Notes: generated by a model not told the origin, from the sequence alone. Numbered from the stretch's first letter, positions 7,222-16,349 are shown. The stretch is DNA of 48,768 bases from Candidatus Apopatosoma intestinale (GCA_003524145.1 DODZ01000020.1:82312-131079); one strand, 5' to 3'. Numbers and translations are program-made.

Positions 7222-8619
7222 ATGAATAAAAAGCTTAATGATTTTCTGAATTATATAAAAGGAAAGCGCGTCGCCCTGCTCGGCTTCGGGATAAGCAATT
7301 CTTCGATAGTCGATTTTCTGCTCGGAGCGGATGCGGAGGTCACCGTGCGTGACAAGAAAGAAAATATCGCGGGGCGCGACGGATATGAGGCGCGCGGAGT
7401 GCGGTTTATAACGGGGGAGGAGTATCTCTCGGGTATGGATGAGGATATTATTTTCCGCTCGCCGGGTATACGCGCCGATACGCCCGAGATAGCGGAAGCC
7501 ATCGCGCGCGGCGCTGTGCTGACGGGCGAAACGGAAGCATTCTGTTCGCTTTTTGCGGGGCGCATATACGCTGTGACCGGAAGCGACGGAAAAACGACTA
7601 CGACAACGATAATACATAAAATTCTCACAGAAGAGTACAGGGATGCGGACAGGAAAATATATCTCGGGGGAAATATCGGCTTCCCGCTTCTTTCAAAAAT
7701 AGGCGAAATGAGCGAAAACGATATCGCAGTTCTGGAGCTGTCGAGCTTTCAGCTCTCTACGATGAAATTTGCTCCGCATGCCGCCGTAGTGACCAATATC
7801 ACGCCTAATCACCTCAACTGGCACAGAGACATGGCGGAATATATCGAATGCAAAAAGAATATTTTCCGCGGCATGACGGGCGGCAGGCTCGTTGTCAACG
7901 ACGGAAACGACATAACGCGTGATTTTGTAAATCCCGCCGGCGAAACTGTGCGCTTTTCCTCAAAAGGGAAGCCGCGCGGCAAGTCGGTATATCTCGACGG
8001 CAGGGAGATTTTCTTCTGCGACGGAGAAAACCGCGAGCGCATAATGAGTCTTGATGATATAAAGTTGCGCGGTATGCACAATGTCGAAAACTACATGGCG
8101 GCGATAGCGGCACTGCACGGCGAAGTGAAAACGGAAAGCATACTTGCCGTTTCACGTTCTTTTGGCGGAGTGAAGCACAGAATAGAGCTTATCTGCGAGC
8201 ACGGCGGAGTGAAATACTACAACAGCTCGATAGATACAAGCCCGACGCGCAGTATCGCGGCACTTGTTTCTTTTGACGAGAAGTTGATAGTCATCTGCGG
8301 CGGATATGACAAGCATATTCCGATAGAACCGCTCATTCCCGTGCTCTCGGAGCGGGCAAAGGCTGTCTTTGCCACAGGGCAGACCGGGCGTGAGCTTGCG
8401 GAGAAGCTCGTCGCATACGGCGGAGCTGAAAAGCCAGCGTATATAAGCTACACGGAGAGCTTTGATGATGCCGTCCGCTCGGCTCTCGCATATGCGGCGG
8501 CAGGCGATACAGTGATACTTTCTCCTGCGGCGGCAAGCTTTGATGCGTTTGCGAATTTCGAGGAGCGCGGAGAGCGTTTTCGCGCGACAGTAAAAGAATA
8601 TATCGAAAGAGAAAAATAA
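7222..8619 (+). CDS. murD: UDP-N-acetylmuramoylalanine--D-glutamate ligase
   Basis: Adds D-glutamate to UDP-MurNAc-L-Ala in the cytoplasmic phase of peptidoglycan synthesis. The 465-residue product has the N-terminal nucleotide-sugar fold (VALLGFGISN), the Mur ligase P-loop GSDGKTTTTT (residues around 118-127), the central segment ITPNHLNWH, and the C-terminal ICGGYDKHIP region. GGAGG lies upstream of the ATG. It is 43 bp after rsmA and 12 bp before the first M42 peptidase. It stands here outside a dcw cluster, beside peptidase genes. Confidence 0.95.
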   Translation: MNKKLNDFLNYIKGKRVALLGFGISNSSIVDFLLGADAEVTVRDKKENIAGRDGYEARGVRFITGEEYLSGMDEDIIFRSPGIRADTPEIAEAIARGAVLTGETEAFCSLFAGRIYAVTGSDGKTTTTTIIHKILTEEYRDADRKIYLGGNIGFPLLSKIGEMSENDIAVLELSSFQLSTMKFAPHAAVVTNITPNHLNWHRDMAEYIECKKNIFRGMTGGRLVVNDGNDITRDFVNPAGETVRFSSKGKPRGKSVYLDGREIFFCDGENRERIMSLDDIKLRGMHNVENYMAAIAALHGEVKTESILAVSRSFGGVKHRIELICEHGGVKYYNSSIDTSPTRSIAALVSFDEKLIVICGGYDKHIPIEPLIPVLSERAKAVFATGQTGRELAEKLVAYGGAEKPAYISYTESFDDAVRSALAYAAAGDTVILSPAAASFDAFANFEERGERFRATVKEYIEREK

Positions 8620-8631
8620 ACGGAGGTAAAA

Positions 8632-9669
8632 ATGGACACGAAAAAACTGCTTTTTGACATATGCTCATGCATGAGCATATCGGGTTTTGAGTACAGATGC
8701 GAAAAGAAGCTTCGCGAGATTGTTATGCCGTATTTTGATGAGTACATAGGCGACAGTGCGGGCAATCACATTTTCGTAAAGAAATCCAAGTCGGCAAACG
8801 CACCGAAGCTGCTCATAGACACCCATTACGATGAGGTGGGACTGATGGTGAAGGGAATCACCGATGAGGGCTTTCTTCGCGTTTGCTCTGTCGGCGGCGT
8901 GGACGCGAGAATTTTCCCCGCGAGCGAGCTGACAGTCTATGCTCCCGAAAAGGAGATATGCGGCGTGGTGGTGAAAAAAGCGCCGCACGCACGCACACCC
9001 GATGAGGCGGGCAAGCTGACAGCCGTGACAAATCTTCTTGTGGACACGGGCTTTTCCAAGGCGGAGCTTGAGGAGATGGGCATAGGGATAGGCACGCCTC
9101 TCGGCATGGCGAAAAACTATATTTCGCTCTCGGACGATGTGGTGAGCGGTCAGAGCTTTGACAATAAATCCTGCTGTGCCGCCGCGGTATATGCCGTTTC
9201 CATGCTCGGCGACTGCGGATGCGATATATATCTTTCCATGTCGGCAAAGGAGGAGGTCGGTCACCGCGCGGCTTCAAGCGCGGCTTATACGGTAGATCCC
9301 GACTATGCCATAGCAATAGATGTGGGGCTTGGTCTTGCGCCGGGCGGCGACAAGAAGAGCAATCCGAAGCTCGGAGAGGGCGCATGCATTTCCGTTTCCG
9401 CTATACTGGACAGAAAATGGACGGAGACGATACGCGGGATTGCGAAGAAAAACGAGATTTCGCTCCAGACGATAGTCGAAGCCTGCGGCACCGGCACCCA
9501 TGCGGATGAAATAGAGGCTGTACGCCTCGGCATACCGACGGCACTGCTCAGCCTGCCGATAAACTTTATGCATACGGGCGTGGAAACGCTTTATATGAGC
9601 GATTTCGAAGCCACGGCAAAGCTGCTCTGCGCCGTTATAAACGATAAATTCGGAGGTGAGGCGAAATGA
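8632..9669 (+). CDS. M42 family aminopeptidase, paralogue 1 (catalytic residues intact)
   Basis: Predicted cytosolic dizinc aminopeptidase of the M42 (TET, glutamyl aminopeptidase) family, degrading peptides from the N-terminus. The 345-residue product has the metal and catalytic motifs in order: IDTHYDEVG (His and Asp), SFDNKS (bridging Asp), SAKEEVGHR (catalytic Glu plus metal Glu), AIDVG (metal Asp) and NFMHTGVE (C-terminal metal His). FDNK replaces the more common DDR but keeps the aspartate. The start is ATG with GGAGGT upstream. First of three adjacent paralogues; its stop overlaps the next start by 4 bp. Confidence 0.88.
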   Translation: MDTKKLLFDICSCMSISGFEYRCEKKLREIVMPYFDEYIGDSAGNHIFVKKSKSANAPKLLIDTHYDEVGLMVKGITDEGFLRVCSVGGVDARIFPASELTVYAPEKEICGVVVKKAPHARTPDEAGKLTAVTNLLVDTGFSKAELEEMGIGIGTPLGMAKNYISLSDDVVSGQSFDNKSCCAAAVYAVSMLGDCGCDIYLSMSAKEEVGHRAASSAAYTVDPDYAIAIDVGLGLAPGGDKKSNPKLGEGACISVSAILDRKWTETIRGIAKKNEISLQTIVEACGTGTHADEIEAVRLGIPTALLSLPINFMHTGVETLYMSDFEATAKLLCAVINDKFGGEAK

Positions 9670-10694
9670 CGGAATACGGATATAATCTGCTCGGCAGGCT
9701 TTCGGAGATATTTGCTCCGGCGGGCTGTGAGGATGCTGTGATCTCCGCGATAGAGGCGGAAATCGGCGCATACTGCGATGAACTGCGCCGCGACAGAGCA
9801 GGAAATCTTATAGCCCTGATAAAGGCGGAAAAGCCATGCGGCAAGCTGCTTTTCGCAACGAACGCCGATGAGGTCGGCTTCATGATAACGGATACCGATG
9901 ACGACGGCAGGCTCTATATCACGCCGCTCGGACCCATCGAAACGGACACGCTCTCAGGCAGGCAGGTCTATGTGGGCAACAGCGAAAAAACAAGCCTTGC
10001 CGTTGCTTGCGCAAAGCCGATACATGAGCAGTCCGGCGATGAGCGGAGCAAGCCCACCGCATGGGACAAGCTCTATATTCAGACAGGCGTGAAAAAGGGC
10101 GGAGAGCAGAGCATCAAGGCGGGCGACTTCGGCACTTTCCGCGGCAATTTCGGAGAAATAGGTCATAATATCAAGGGCAAAGCACTTGATACGAGAGCCG
10201 ATTGCGCTATCCTCTGCGAGATGATAAAGCGCATAAGGGAAGAAAATATACCGCATGAAAACGACCTGTATTTTGCTTTCACGGTTCGCGGCAAGCTGAA
10301 CCGCTCGGGTGCGGTCAATGCGGCGCGCGGTATCGCGGCAGACATGGCAGTGGTGCTTGAATATGCGCCCTGCGCCGATATAAGCGAGATTCCCGGGCAG
10401 TTTGTCTGCGCGAGACTCGGCGGCGGAGCAGTGCTTCCGCTCGCCGATATGAAAACGATATTTGCCGGAGACGATACGGCGGCTCTCATAGGCGAAGCCG
10501 AGACGCGCGGAATAAAATATCAGATAAAGGGCGTTGTCACCGGAGCGGGAGACGCCGCATATTATCAGCGCGACGGCGGCTCGGGGACGGTGGCTCTGGC
10601 AATGCCCTGCCGCTATCCGAATACGGCTTCATGCGTGATAAATAAAGAGGATTACGATTCTGTGCTTGCGCTTTCGCTCGCACTTGTGAAATAA
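9666..10694 (+). CDS. M42 family paralogue 2, probable inactive subunit
   Basis: The 342-residue product has the M42 fold and length but lost most active-site residues. The metal His is Asn (TNADEVG, N66). The EE pair is gone (TVRGKLNRSG instead of QEEVGVRG). The later metal Asp is Glu (VVLEYAP). The C-terminal His is missing (CRYPNTASCV where active members have RYGHSG). Only the bridging Asp in ALDTRAD is kept. The frame is intact and the gene overlaps its upstream neighbour by an ATGA junction, so it is expressed rather than decaying. M42 enzymes form dodecameric shells, some with mixed subunits, so a structural or regulatory subunit is plausible. That role is inferred. Confidence 0.8.
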   Translation: MTEYGYNLLGRLSEIFAPAGCEDAVISAIEAEIGAYCDELRRDRAGNLIALIKAEKPCGKLLFATNADEVGFMITDTDDDGRLYITPLGPIETDTLSGRQVYVGNSEKTSLAVACAKPIHEQSGDERSKPTAWDKLYIQTGVKKGGEQSIKAGDFGTFRGNFGEIGHNIKGKALDTRADCAILCEMIKRIREENIPHENDLYFAFTVRGKLNRSGAVNAARGIAADMAVVLEYAPCADISEIPGQFVCARLGGGAVLPLADMKTIFAGDDTAALIGEAETRGIKYQIKGVVTGAGDAAYYQRDGGSGTVALAMPCRYPNTASCVINKEDYDSVLALSLALVK

Positions 10695-10704
10695 GGAGGA
10701 AATC

Positions 10705-11703
10705 ATGTTTGCACAACTGAAAAAATTCATTCTCGCTTCCGGCGTTTCCGGAAACGAAAAAGGTATCAGCTCCGTTATAGCCGCAGATATAGCACCGTAT
10801 GTCGACGAGGTTTACAGCGATGCGATGGGAAATCTTATCGCGCATAAGAGGGGCAGACGCGAAAACGCAAAGAAGCTCATGTTTGCGGCACATATGGATG
10901 AAATAGGATTTATGGTAACATTCATAGATGAAAAGGGCTTCCTGCGCACGACAAAAATGGGCGGTATAAACTATGCCGCAGCGGCTTTTTCCTCTGTCGT
11001 ATTCGATAACGGGACTGTAGGCGCGATTGTTCCCGACGGCAGAACGGCACCGAAGGATTATCGCCCAGAGGTTTTCTATGTCGATATCGGAGCCAAGGAT
11101 AAAAAGGATGCCGAGCGCCGCGTGAAGATAGGCGATTTCTGCCGCGTGGCACCGAGACTGCAGAAGCTCTGCGGCGCACGCGTCTGCGGCAGACCGCTCG
11201 ACGACAGAATCGGTTGCTATATGCTTTTTGAAACGGCAAAGGCAATGAAGAACTGTGAAAACGATACGTATTTCGTTTTCACGGTGCAGGAGGAGGTCGG
11301 CGTTCGCGGCTCAAAAACCTCGGCTTTTGAGATTCAGCCCGATTATGCCGTTGCCGTCGATATAGGCGGATGCGGCGATACGCCGAACTGCGCGCCCATG
11401 GCGATAACAATGGGCAAAGGCGCGGCGATTAAACTCAAGGACGGCATGGTCATCTGCCATGAAAAGATGATTTCGCTCATGAAGAATATTGCCGCAGAGA
11501 GAAAGATTCCTTATCAGCTTGAGATACTCGAGAGCGGCGGCACGGATACCTGTATGCTTCAGCAGGCGGCAGGCGGCTGTATCGCGGGCGCTGTTTCAAT
11601 GCCTACGAGATACGGTCACAGCGGAGTTGAAATAATCGATATGAACGATGCAAAATCCGGCATAGATATCATGACGGGACTTTGCGAAACAGTACTTGAC
11701 TGA
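10705..11703 (+). CDS. M42 family aminopeptidase, paralogue 3 (catalytic residues intact)
   Basis: The 332-residue product shows every M42 active-site element: AAHMDEIGF (His, Asp), LDDRIGCY (bridging Asp), VQEEVGVRG (catalytic and metal Glu), AVDIGGCGD (metal Asp) and RYGHSGVE (C-terminal His). It is the closest of the three to the family consensus. AAGGAGG lies upstream of the ATG, 10 bp after paralogue 2. With paralogue 1 it would supply the activity of any mixed complex. Confidence 0.9.
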   Translation: MFAQLKKFILASGVSGNEKGISSVIAADIAPYVDEVYSDAMGNLIAHKRGRRENAKKLMFAAHMDEIGFMVTFIDEKGFLRTTKMGGINYAAAAFSSVVFDNGTVGAIVPDGRTAPKDYRPEVFYVDIGAKDKKDAERRVKIGDFCRVAPRLQKLCGARVCGRPLDDRIGCYMLFETAKAMKNCENDTYFVFTVQEEVGVRGSKTSAFEIQPDYAVAVDIGGCGDTPNCAPMAITMGKGAAIKLKDGMVICHEKMISLMKNIAAERKIPYQLEILESGGTDTCMLQQAAGGCIAGAVSMPTRYGHSGVEIIDMNDAKSGIDIMTGLCETVLD

Positions 11704-11713
11704 GGAGATAAAA

Positions 11714-12967
11714 ATGCAGTTTTCCGATAGAATAATAAAGCTTACGGCAGAGGCTGAAAGAGAGCTTCGCCCGCAGTTTGACGAATTTGATCGCATCGCG
11801 TATGTAAATACAGCCCGTGTGCTTGAAGCTTTTTCGGCACACAGGGTATCGGAGGCGATGTTCGCGCCATCCACAGGCTATGGCTACGGCGATATCGGCA
11901 GAGATGCGCTTGATGTGATATATGCCGATGTTTTCGGCGCGGAGGCGGCTTTTGTGCGCCATAATATAGTAAACGGCACGCAGGCGATAGCGATAGGTCT
12001 TTTCGGCTTGCTCCGCCCGGGTGATGTCATGCTTTCCGTCACGGGAAAGCCGTATGATACGCTGAATGAAGTAATAGGCGCGGATATAAAGAACGGCGAC
12101 GGCTCACTTGCCGATTTCGGCATAAAATATGATGATGTAAATCTGCTTCCGGGCGGCGGGATAGATTATGCGGGCATAGAAAAGAAAATAGCCGAATACG
12201 GCGACAGCATAAAGGTTATTTTCATCCAGCGCTCCAAGGGATATATGAACCGCCCGACACTCGCGGCAAGTGAAATAGGCGAGATAATAAAATTTGTGAA
12301 GGCGAGATGCCGTGCATATGTTGCCGTGGATAACTGCTACGGCGAATTTTGCGACGAAGCCGAGCCTACGGCATACGGCGCGGATCTTATCATGGGTTCG
12401 CTCATAAAGAATCCCGGCGGCGGCATGGCGGAATGCGGCGGCTATATCGCAGGCACAAAACGTGCTGTTGAGCTTGCTTCATACAGGCAGACGACAGTCG
12501 GCATCGGCACGGAATGCGGCGCCACGATAGGGCAGAACAGAAATATGTTCAAGGGCTTTTTCTACGCTCCGCATACAGTGGATCAGGCAAAGAAAACGGC
12601 GGCGCTCGCGGCTTATATTTTCGATAAGCTCGGTTATCCCGTGGAGCCGGCATGGAGCGATGAACGCCATGATATCATTCAGACGGTGCGCCTCGGTACA
12701 CCTGAGGGACTTTGCGCTTTTTGCCGCGGAATCCAGTCGGGTTCGCCTGTTGACGCATATGTCACGCCCGAGCCTTGGGATATGCCCGGATATGCGGATA
12801 AGGTTATCATGGCGGCGGGAACCTTTGTTTCCGGTGCTTCCATAGAGCTTTCCGCAGACGGACCGCTCCGCCCGCCGTATACGGCATTTTTCCAGGGCGG
12901 TCTCACATATGAGAGCGGCAAATATGCCATCATGACAGCGGCGGATATGATAATCTCGGGAAAATAA
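11714..12967 (+). CDS. PLP-dependent methionine gamma-lyase-like protein (YnbB / aluminium resistance family)
   Basis: A 417-residue fold-type I PLP enzyme of the Cys/Met-metabolism group often labelled aluminium resistance protein; the true substrate of this family is not established. Visible features are FVRHNIVNGTQAIAIGLFG, the cofactor-contacting VDNCYGEF (Asp to the pyridine nitrogen) and the Schiff-base lysine in MGSLIKNPGGG. GPLRPPYTAFFQGGLTYE ends the protein as in other members. The start at 11714 follows GAGGAG; an earlier in-frame start would overlap the peptidase gene. It is 10 bp after the third M42 gene and ends the operon at a terminator. Confidence 0.88.
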   Translation: MQFSDRIIKLTAEAERELRPQFDEFDRIAYVNTARVLEAFSAHRVSEAMFAPSTGYGYGDIGRDALDVIYADVFGAEAAFVRHNIVNGTQAIAIGLFGLLRPGDVMLSVTGKPYDTLNEVIGADIKNGDGSLADFGIKYDDVNLLPGGGIDYAGIEKKIAEYGDSIKVIFIQRSKGYMNRPTLAASEIGEIIKFVKARCRAYVAVDNCYGEFCDEAEPTAYGADLIMGSLIKNPGGGMAECGGYIAGTKRAVELASYRQTTVGIGTECGATIGQNRNMFKGFFYAPHTVDQAKKTAALAAYIFDKLGYPVEPAWSDERHDIIQTVRLGTPEGLCAFCRGIQSGSPVDAYVTPEPWDMPGYADKVIMAAGTFVSGASIELSADGPLRPPYTAFFQGGLTYESGKYAIMTAADMIISGK

Positions 12968-12980
12968 ACGAAAATTTTCT

Positions 12981-13013
12981 AAAAAGACGGTTGCTTTTTG
13001 TGACCGTCTTTTT
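12981..13013 (+). terminator. Intrinsic terminator ending the rsmA-murD-M42 run
   Basis: AAAAAGACGGT (12981-12991) pairs with ACCGTCTTTTT (13003-13013), giving an 11-bp stem with a U tail. Confidence 0.9.
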
Positions 13014-13046
13014 GCGTGTAAAAAAATATTTTTCATGTGCTTTATT

Positions 13047-13079
13047 TTGACAAAATAGTACGGCGGTGCTGTGTATAAT
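13047..13079 (+). promoter_or_regulatory. spoIIG-type promoter with a 21-bp spacer
   Basis: Perfect hexamers TTGACA (13047-13052) and TATAAT (13074-13079) lie 21 bp apart, too far for unaided sigma-A RNA polymerase. The Bacillus subtilis spoIIG promoter has the same trait (22 bp) and needs phosphorylated Spo0A. TGACAAA (13048-13054), overlapping the -35, matches the 0A box TGNCGAA at all but one position. Confidence 0.75.
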
Positions 13080-13111
13080 AGAGTTATAGGAAGCTATGCG
13101 GAGGCGGTTTT

Positions 13112-13975
13112 TTGGAGTACATATACGGCGATGTGCTGTTTGTAATAAATTTTTGCATGGATTTTCTTTCGCTTTACATATCCGGCAAGCTTATGCATAT
13201 GAAAATGAGCCGTCTGCGGCTCATAATTGCCGCGACAACAGGCGGCATATACGGCGTTGTTGCCGTGGCATATCTTTCGGGCATCGCGGAGAAGGCGGCT
13301 TCCTTACTGCTCGGCATTATCGTTTGTATGATAGCACATTATCATAAGAATATAAAGCGCTTTGTCGCCGTTTTCGCTTTGTTTTTCGGCGTGAGTCTTT
13401 TTATGGGAGGGGCTATGACTTTCATATATTCAAATCTCGGAAAATATAAAAATTACATTCAGGTGGGAGGCGCGATATACACCGTGCTTGATGATATACC
13501 ACTATATGTTTTTGCGATAATAGCTGTCGCTTCGGTTTTGCTCTCATGGATAGTGGGGCGCATTTTTTCAAGGAAGAAACATACCGCCGTCTGTGAGGCG
13601 ATAGTGGATTTCGGTGGGAAGAGAAGCGAGATACGGTGCATGGTGGACAGCGGAAATCTTCTTTGCGACCCGATAAGCGGCACGCCTGTGATGTTCATCT
13701 CGGAAAAAGAAAAGGATATTATCCCGAAAGCCCTGCACGAAGCACTCGACGGCAAAACGGACGGGCTTGATTTTGATATAATAAGGAAACTGCGTTTCAT
13801 TCCCGCATCCACGGTAGCGGGGAGCAGGGTGGTGGTTGCCGCAGTGCCGGATACGGTATATATAAAGGCTGGCGGAACGGATTACGAGGCGAAAAAGGTA
13901 TATATTTCTGTCGACCGCGACGGGAATGATTTCGGCGGCTACAGCGGCATGGTTCCGCTGTCGCTCTGCAACTGA
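13112..13975 (+). CDS. spoIIGA: Sporulation sigma-E factor-processing peptidase SpoIIGA
   Basis: Membrane aspartic protease that cleaves the pro-sequence of sigma-E in the mother cell after a forespore signal. The 287-residue product has about five hydrophobic segments in its first 150 residues. A cytoplasmic protease domain follows, with the conserved VDSGNLLCDP motif (catalytic Asp near residue 179). The start is TTG at 13112, with GGAGG 7 nt upstream. It lies 13 bp before sigE, its substrate. Promoter spacing suggests control by Spo0A. Confidence 0.93.
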   Translation: MEYIYGDVLFVINFCMDFLSLYISGKLMHMKMSRLRLIIAATTGGIYGVVAVAYLSGIAEKAASLLLGIIVCMIAHYHKNIKRFVAVFALFFGVSLFMGGAMTFIYSNLGKYKNYIQVGGAIYTVLDDIPLYVFAIIAVASVLLSWIVGRIFSRKKHTAVCEAIVDFGGKRSEIRCMVDSGNLLCDPISGTPVMFISEKEKDIIPKALHEALDGKTDGLDFDIIRKLRFIPASTVAGSRVVVAAVPDTVYIKAGGTDYEAKKVYISVDRDGNDFGGYSGMVPLSLCN

Positions 13976-13988
13976 AGGAGGTAAACTC

Positions 13989-14693
13989 ATGTTTTTTTAC
14001 AGAATAAGAATGTTTTTCTCGCGGCTTTTCCTGCGCCTGCGATTTCGCGGAGAAACGCATTATATCGGCACGGCGGAAACTCTTCCGCCTCCGCTCTCTC
14101 CCGAGGAAGAGGAGGAAATACTGGGGCTTCTCGATGAAAACAGAGAAAACCGCCGCAAGCTTGTGGAGCGGAATCTGCGCCTTGTGGTCTACATAGCAAA
14201 GAAATTTGAAAATACGGGAATCGGGCTTGAGGATTTGATTTCCATAGGCACGATAGGACTGATAAAGGCGGCAAACACATTCCGTCCCGACAAGAATATC
14301 AAGCTCGCGACATATGCCTCGCGTTGCATAGAAAACGAGATACTCATGTATATACGCAAGAGCGGAAATATCAAGACGGAGCTTTCCTTTGACGAGCCGC
14401 TGAGCACCGATTGGGACGGAAACGAGCTGCTCCTCTCGGATGTTCTCGGCGACGATGAGGGAGTGGGCAAAAAGCTGGAGGACGAGGAGGACAAAAAGAT
14501 TATCGCCGAGGCGATATCCGGTCTTTCGGAAAGGGAAAGGGAGATAATAGAGCTTCGCTTCGGGCTCGGAGGCAGGAAAGAGAAAACGCAAAAGGAGGTT
14601 GCCGATATGCTCGGAATCTCGCAATCATATATTTCGCGGCTCGAAAAAAAGATAATTGACCGCCTGCGGAGCGAAATTCAGGGAAAAATCTGA
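13989..14693 (+). CDS. sigE: RNA polymerase sporulation sigma factor E (pro-form)
   Basis: Early mother-cell sigma factor. The 234-residue product begins with a basic, hydrophobic pro-sequence (FFYRIRMFFSRLFLRLRFRG) that tethers it to the membrane. HYIGTAETLPPPL matches the region where SpoIIGA cleaves. Region 2 includes NLRLVVYIAKKFENTGIGLE and TYASRCIENEILMYIR, and region 4 is LGISQSYISRLEKKIIDRL. AAGGAGGT lies directly after the spoIIGA stop. In most spore formers sigG follows at once; here rpmE follows and sigG is 15 kb away on the other strand. Confidence 0.96.
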   Translation: MFFYRIRMFFSRLFLRLRFRGETHYIGTAETLPPPLSPEEEEEILGLLDENRENRRKLVERNLRLVVYIAKKFENTGIGLEDLISIGTIGLIKAANTFRPDKNIKLATYASRCIENEILMYIRKSGNIKTELSFDEPLSTDWDGNELLLSDVLGDDEGVGKKLEDEEDKKIIAEAISGLSEREREIIELRFGLGGRKEKTQKEVADMLGISQSYISRLEKKIIDRLRSEIQGKI

Positions 14694-14718
14694 AAAAATC
14701 TGAAAAAAATCCGAAAAA

Positions 14719-14751
14719 GGTATTGCAATATTCAAGATTATATGATAAAAT
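14719..14751 (+). promoter_or_regulatory. rpmE promoter with GGTATTGCAA -35 element
   Basis: TTGCAA (14723-14728) and TAAAAT (14746-14751) are 17 bp apart, 42 bp upstream of rpmE. GGTATTGCAA (14719-14728) is identical to the -35 regions of rsmA and acpP. Confidence 0.75.
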
Positions 14752-14793
14752 GACAATTACTGTGAATAAACTATGTATTGTGAGGTGCAAACA

Positions 14794-14997
14794 ATGAAAG
14801 AAGGAATCCATCCTAACTATGTTGACGCAACTGTAAGATGTGCGTGCGGCGAAGTTATAAATACAAAATCCACAAAAGGTGATTTCCGTGTTGAAATCTG
14901 CTCAAAGTGTCATCCCTTCTTTACCGGCAAGCAGAAATTCGTAGATGCCGGCGGACGCGTTGATAAATTCAGAAAGCGTCTGGAAGGCAAGAAATAA
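14794..14997 (+). CDS. rpmE: 50S ribosomal protein L31, zinc-binding form
   Basis: A 67-residue ribosomal protein that bridges the large and small subunits. It opens MKEGIHPNYVDATVRCACG and has the zinc ligands of the C+ type in CACG and CSKCHPFFTGKQKF. The start at 14794 is set by GAGGTG 6 nt upstream; an in-frame ATG at 14773 lies before that site. It is monocistronic, between its own promoter and a terminator. The zinc-bound form is the one replaced under zinc starvation in species that have a second L31. Confidence 0.96.
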   Translation: MKEGIHPNYVDATVRCACGEVINTKSTKGDFRVEICSKCHPFFTGKQKFVDAGGRVDKFRKRLEGKK

Positions 14998-15018
14998 TTT
15001 ATATTATTTTGCCCGATT

Positions 15019-15060
15019 GAGCGAGAGAGAGCGCCTTTGCGTTTTTCTTTCGCTCTTTTT
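15019..15060 (+). terminator. Intrinsic terminator of rpmE
   Basis: GAGCGA (15019-15024) pairs with TCGCTC (15050-15055). The stem extends inward through about six more pairs, some G-T, and is followed by TTTTT. Confidence 0.75.
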
Positions 15061-15080
15061 CTCTGAAAGGAAGTGATAAT

Positions 15081-16349
15081 ATGACGGAAAATATCAGCAT
15101 AAAAGAGGAAAAGAAATCAAAAGCTGTCCTTGTCTCGCTCGTGACAAGAGACATGAATGAAAACGAGGCAGAGATCTCTCTCTCTGAGCTGGAGCGCCTG
15201 TGCGAAACGGCAGGGGTTGAGGTTTTTGCGAGGATGATGCAGAATAAGGAATCTCCCGATCCGAGGACATATATCGGAAAGGGAAAGGTCGGCGAGCTTT
15301 CCGAACTTTGCAAAAATAACGAGGTTGACACAGTGGTATTCGACTGTGAGCTTTCGCCCTCGCAGATACGGAATCTTGAGGATGATATCGGCGATGTCAA
15401 CGTGATAGACCGCAGTATGCTCATACTCGATATTTTCGCATTGCATGCCGTGACGGGCGAGGGTAAGCTCCAGGTAGAGCTGGCGCAACTGAAATATACC
15501 GTGCCGCGCCTTGTCGGCAAGGGACTTGAACTTTCGAGGCTCGGCGGCGGTGTCGGCACGAGAGGACCGGGCGAGAGCAAACTTGAAACAGACAGGCGCC
15601 ATGTCAAGCGCAGAATGGATATGCTCGAAGCGCAGATAGCGGAGATGGCGAAAAACCGCGAAGTGCAGAGGGCGCAGAGAGACAGAAGCGGTATTTTCAA
15701 ATTTGCCATAGCGGGCTATACCAATGCGGGCAAATCCACATTGCTCAACAGGCTGACGGATGCGGGCATCCTCTCGGAGGACAAGCTTTTTGCCACACTC
15801 GACCCGACAACGCGCAAGTTTACGCTTCCTTCGGGAGAAGAGGTGCTGATGACTGATACGGTAGGCTTTATCCGCAATTTGCCGCACCACCTGATAAAGG
15901 CTTTCAGGAGTACCTTTGAAGAGGTCTGCCATGCCGACGCAATAGTGATACTGGCGGACGCTTCCGACCCGGAGGCGGATTCTCAGCTTGCAGTGACGGA
16001 AAAGCTGATAGAGGAGCTGGGTGCGGGCGACAAGCCTATCATATATGTTTATAATAAATGCGACAAGGGCATAGCCTGCCATCATGCCGCACCTACGGAA
16101 AACAGCGTTTATATTTCCGCGCTGACGGGCGACGGTGTGGGAGAGCTGACGGAGAAGCTCGAGAGCGTCGCCATGGGCGGCAAGAGACTCTGTGCATTTG
16201 AGATACCGAATGATAAGCTCGGGCTGATAAATTCGCTCTATACCAATGCCGCCGTACAGAATGTGGAATACGGCGAGAGTTTTGCCACGGTCACTGCTAT
16301 AGCCGACGGCAAGGCGAGAGGTATGTTTGAAAAATACATGAAGGATTGA
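15081..16349 (+). CDS. hflX: Ribosome-associated GTPase HflX
   Basis: HflX splits stalled or hibernating 70S ribosomes. The 422-residue product has the N-terminal HflX domain (DPRTYIGKGKVGEL), the Gly-rich linker LSRLGGGVGTRGPGESKLE before the coiled segment, and a G domain. The G domain carries AGYTNAGKST (G1), DPTTR (G2), DTVGF (G3) and NKCD (G4). AAGGAAGTG lies upstream of the ATG. It follows the rpmE terminator and is 3 bp before the next gene, so the two are cotranscribed. Confidence 0.96.
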   Translation: MTENISIKEEKKSKAVLVSLVTRDMNENEAEISLSELERLCETAGVEVFARMMQNKESPDPRTYIGKGKVGELSELCKNNEVDTVVFDCELSPSQIRNLEDDIGDVNVIDRSMLILDIFALHAVTGEGKLQVELAQLKYTVPRLVGKGLELSRLGGGVGTRGPGESKLETDRRHVKRRMDMLEAQIAEMAKNREVQRAQRDRSGIFKFAIAGYTNAGKSTLLNRLTDAGILSEDKLFATLDPTTRKFTLPSGEEVLMTDTVGFIRNLPHHLIKAFRSTFEEVCHADAIVILADASDPEADSQLAVTEKLIEELGAGDKPIIYVYNKCDKGIACHHAAPTENSVYISALTGDGVGELTEKLESVAMGGKRLCAFEIPNDKLGLINSLYTNAAVQNVEYGESFATVTAIADGKARGMFEKYMKD

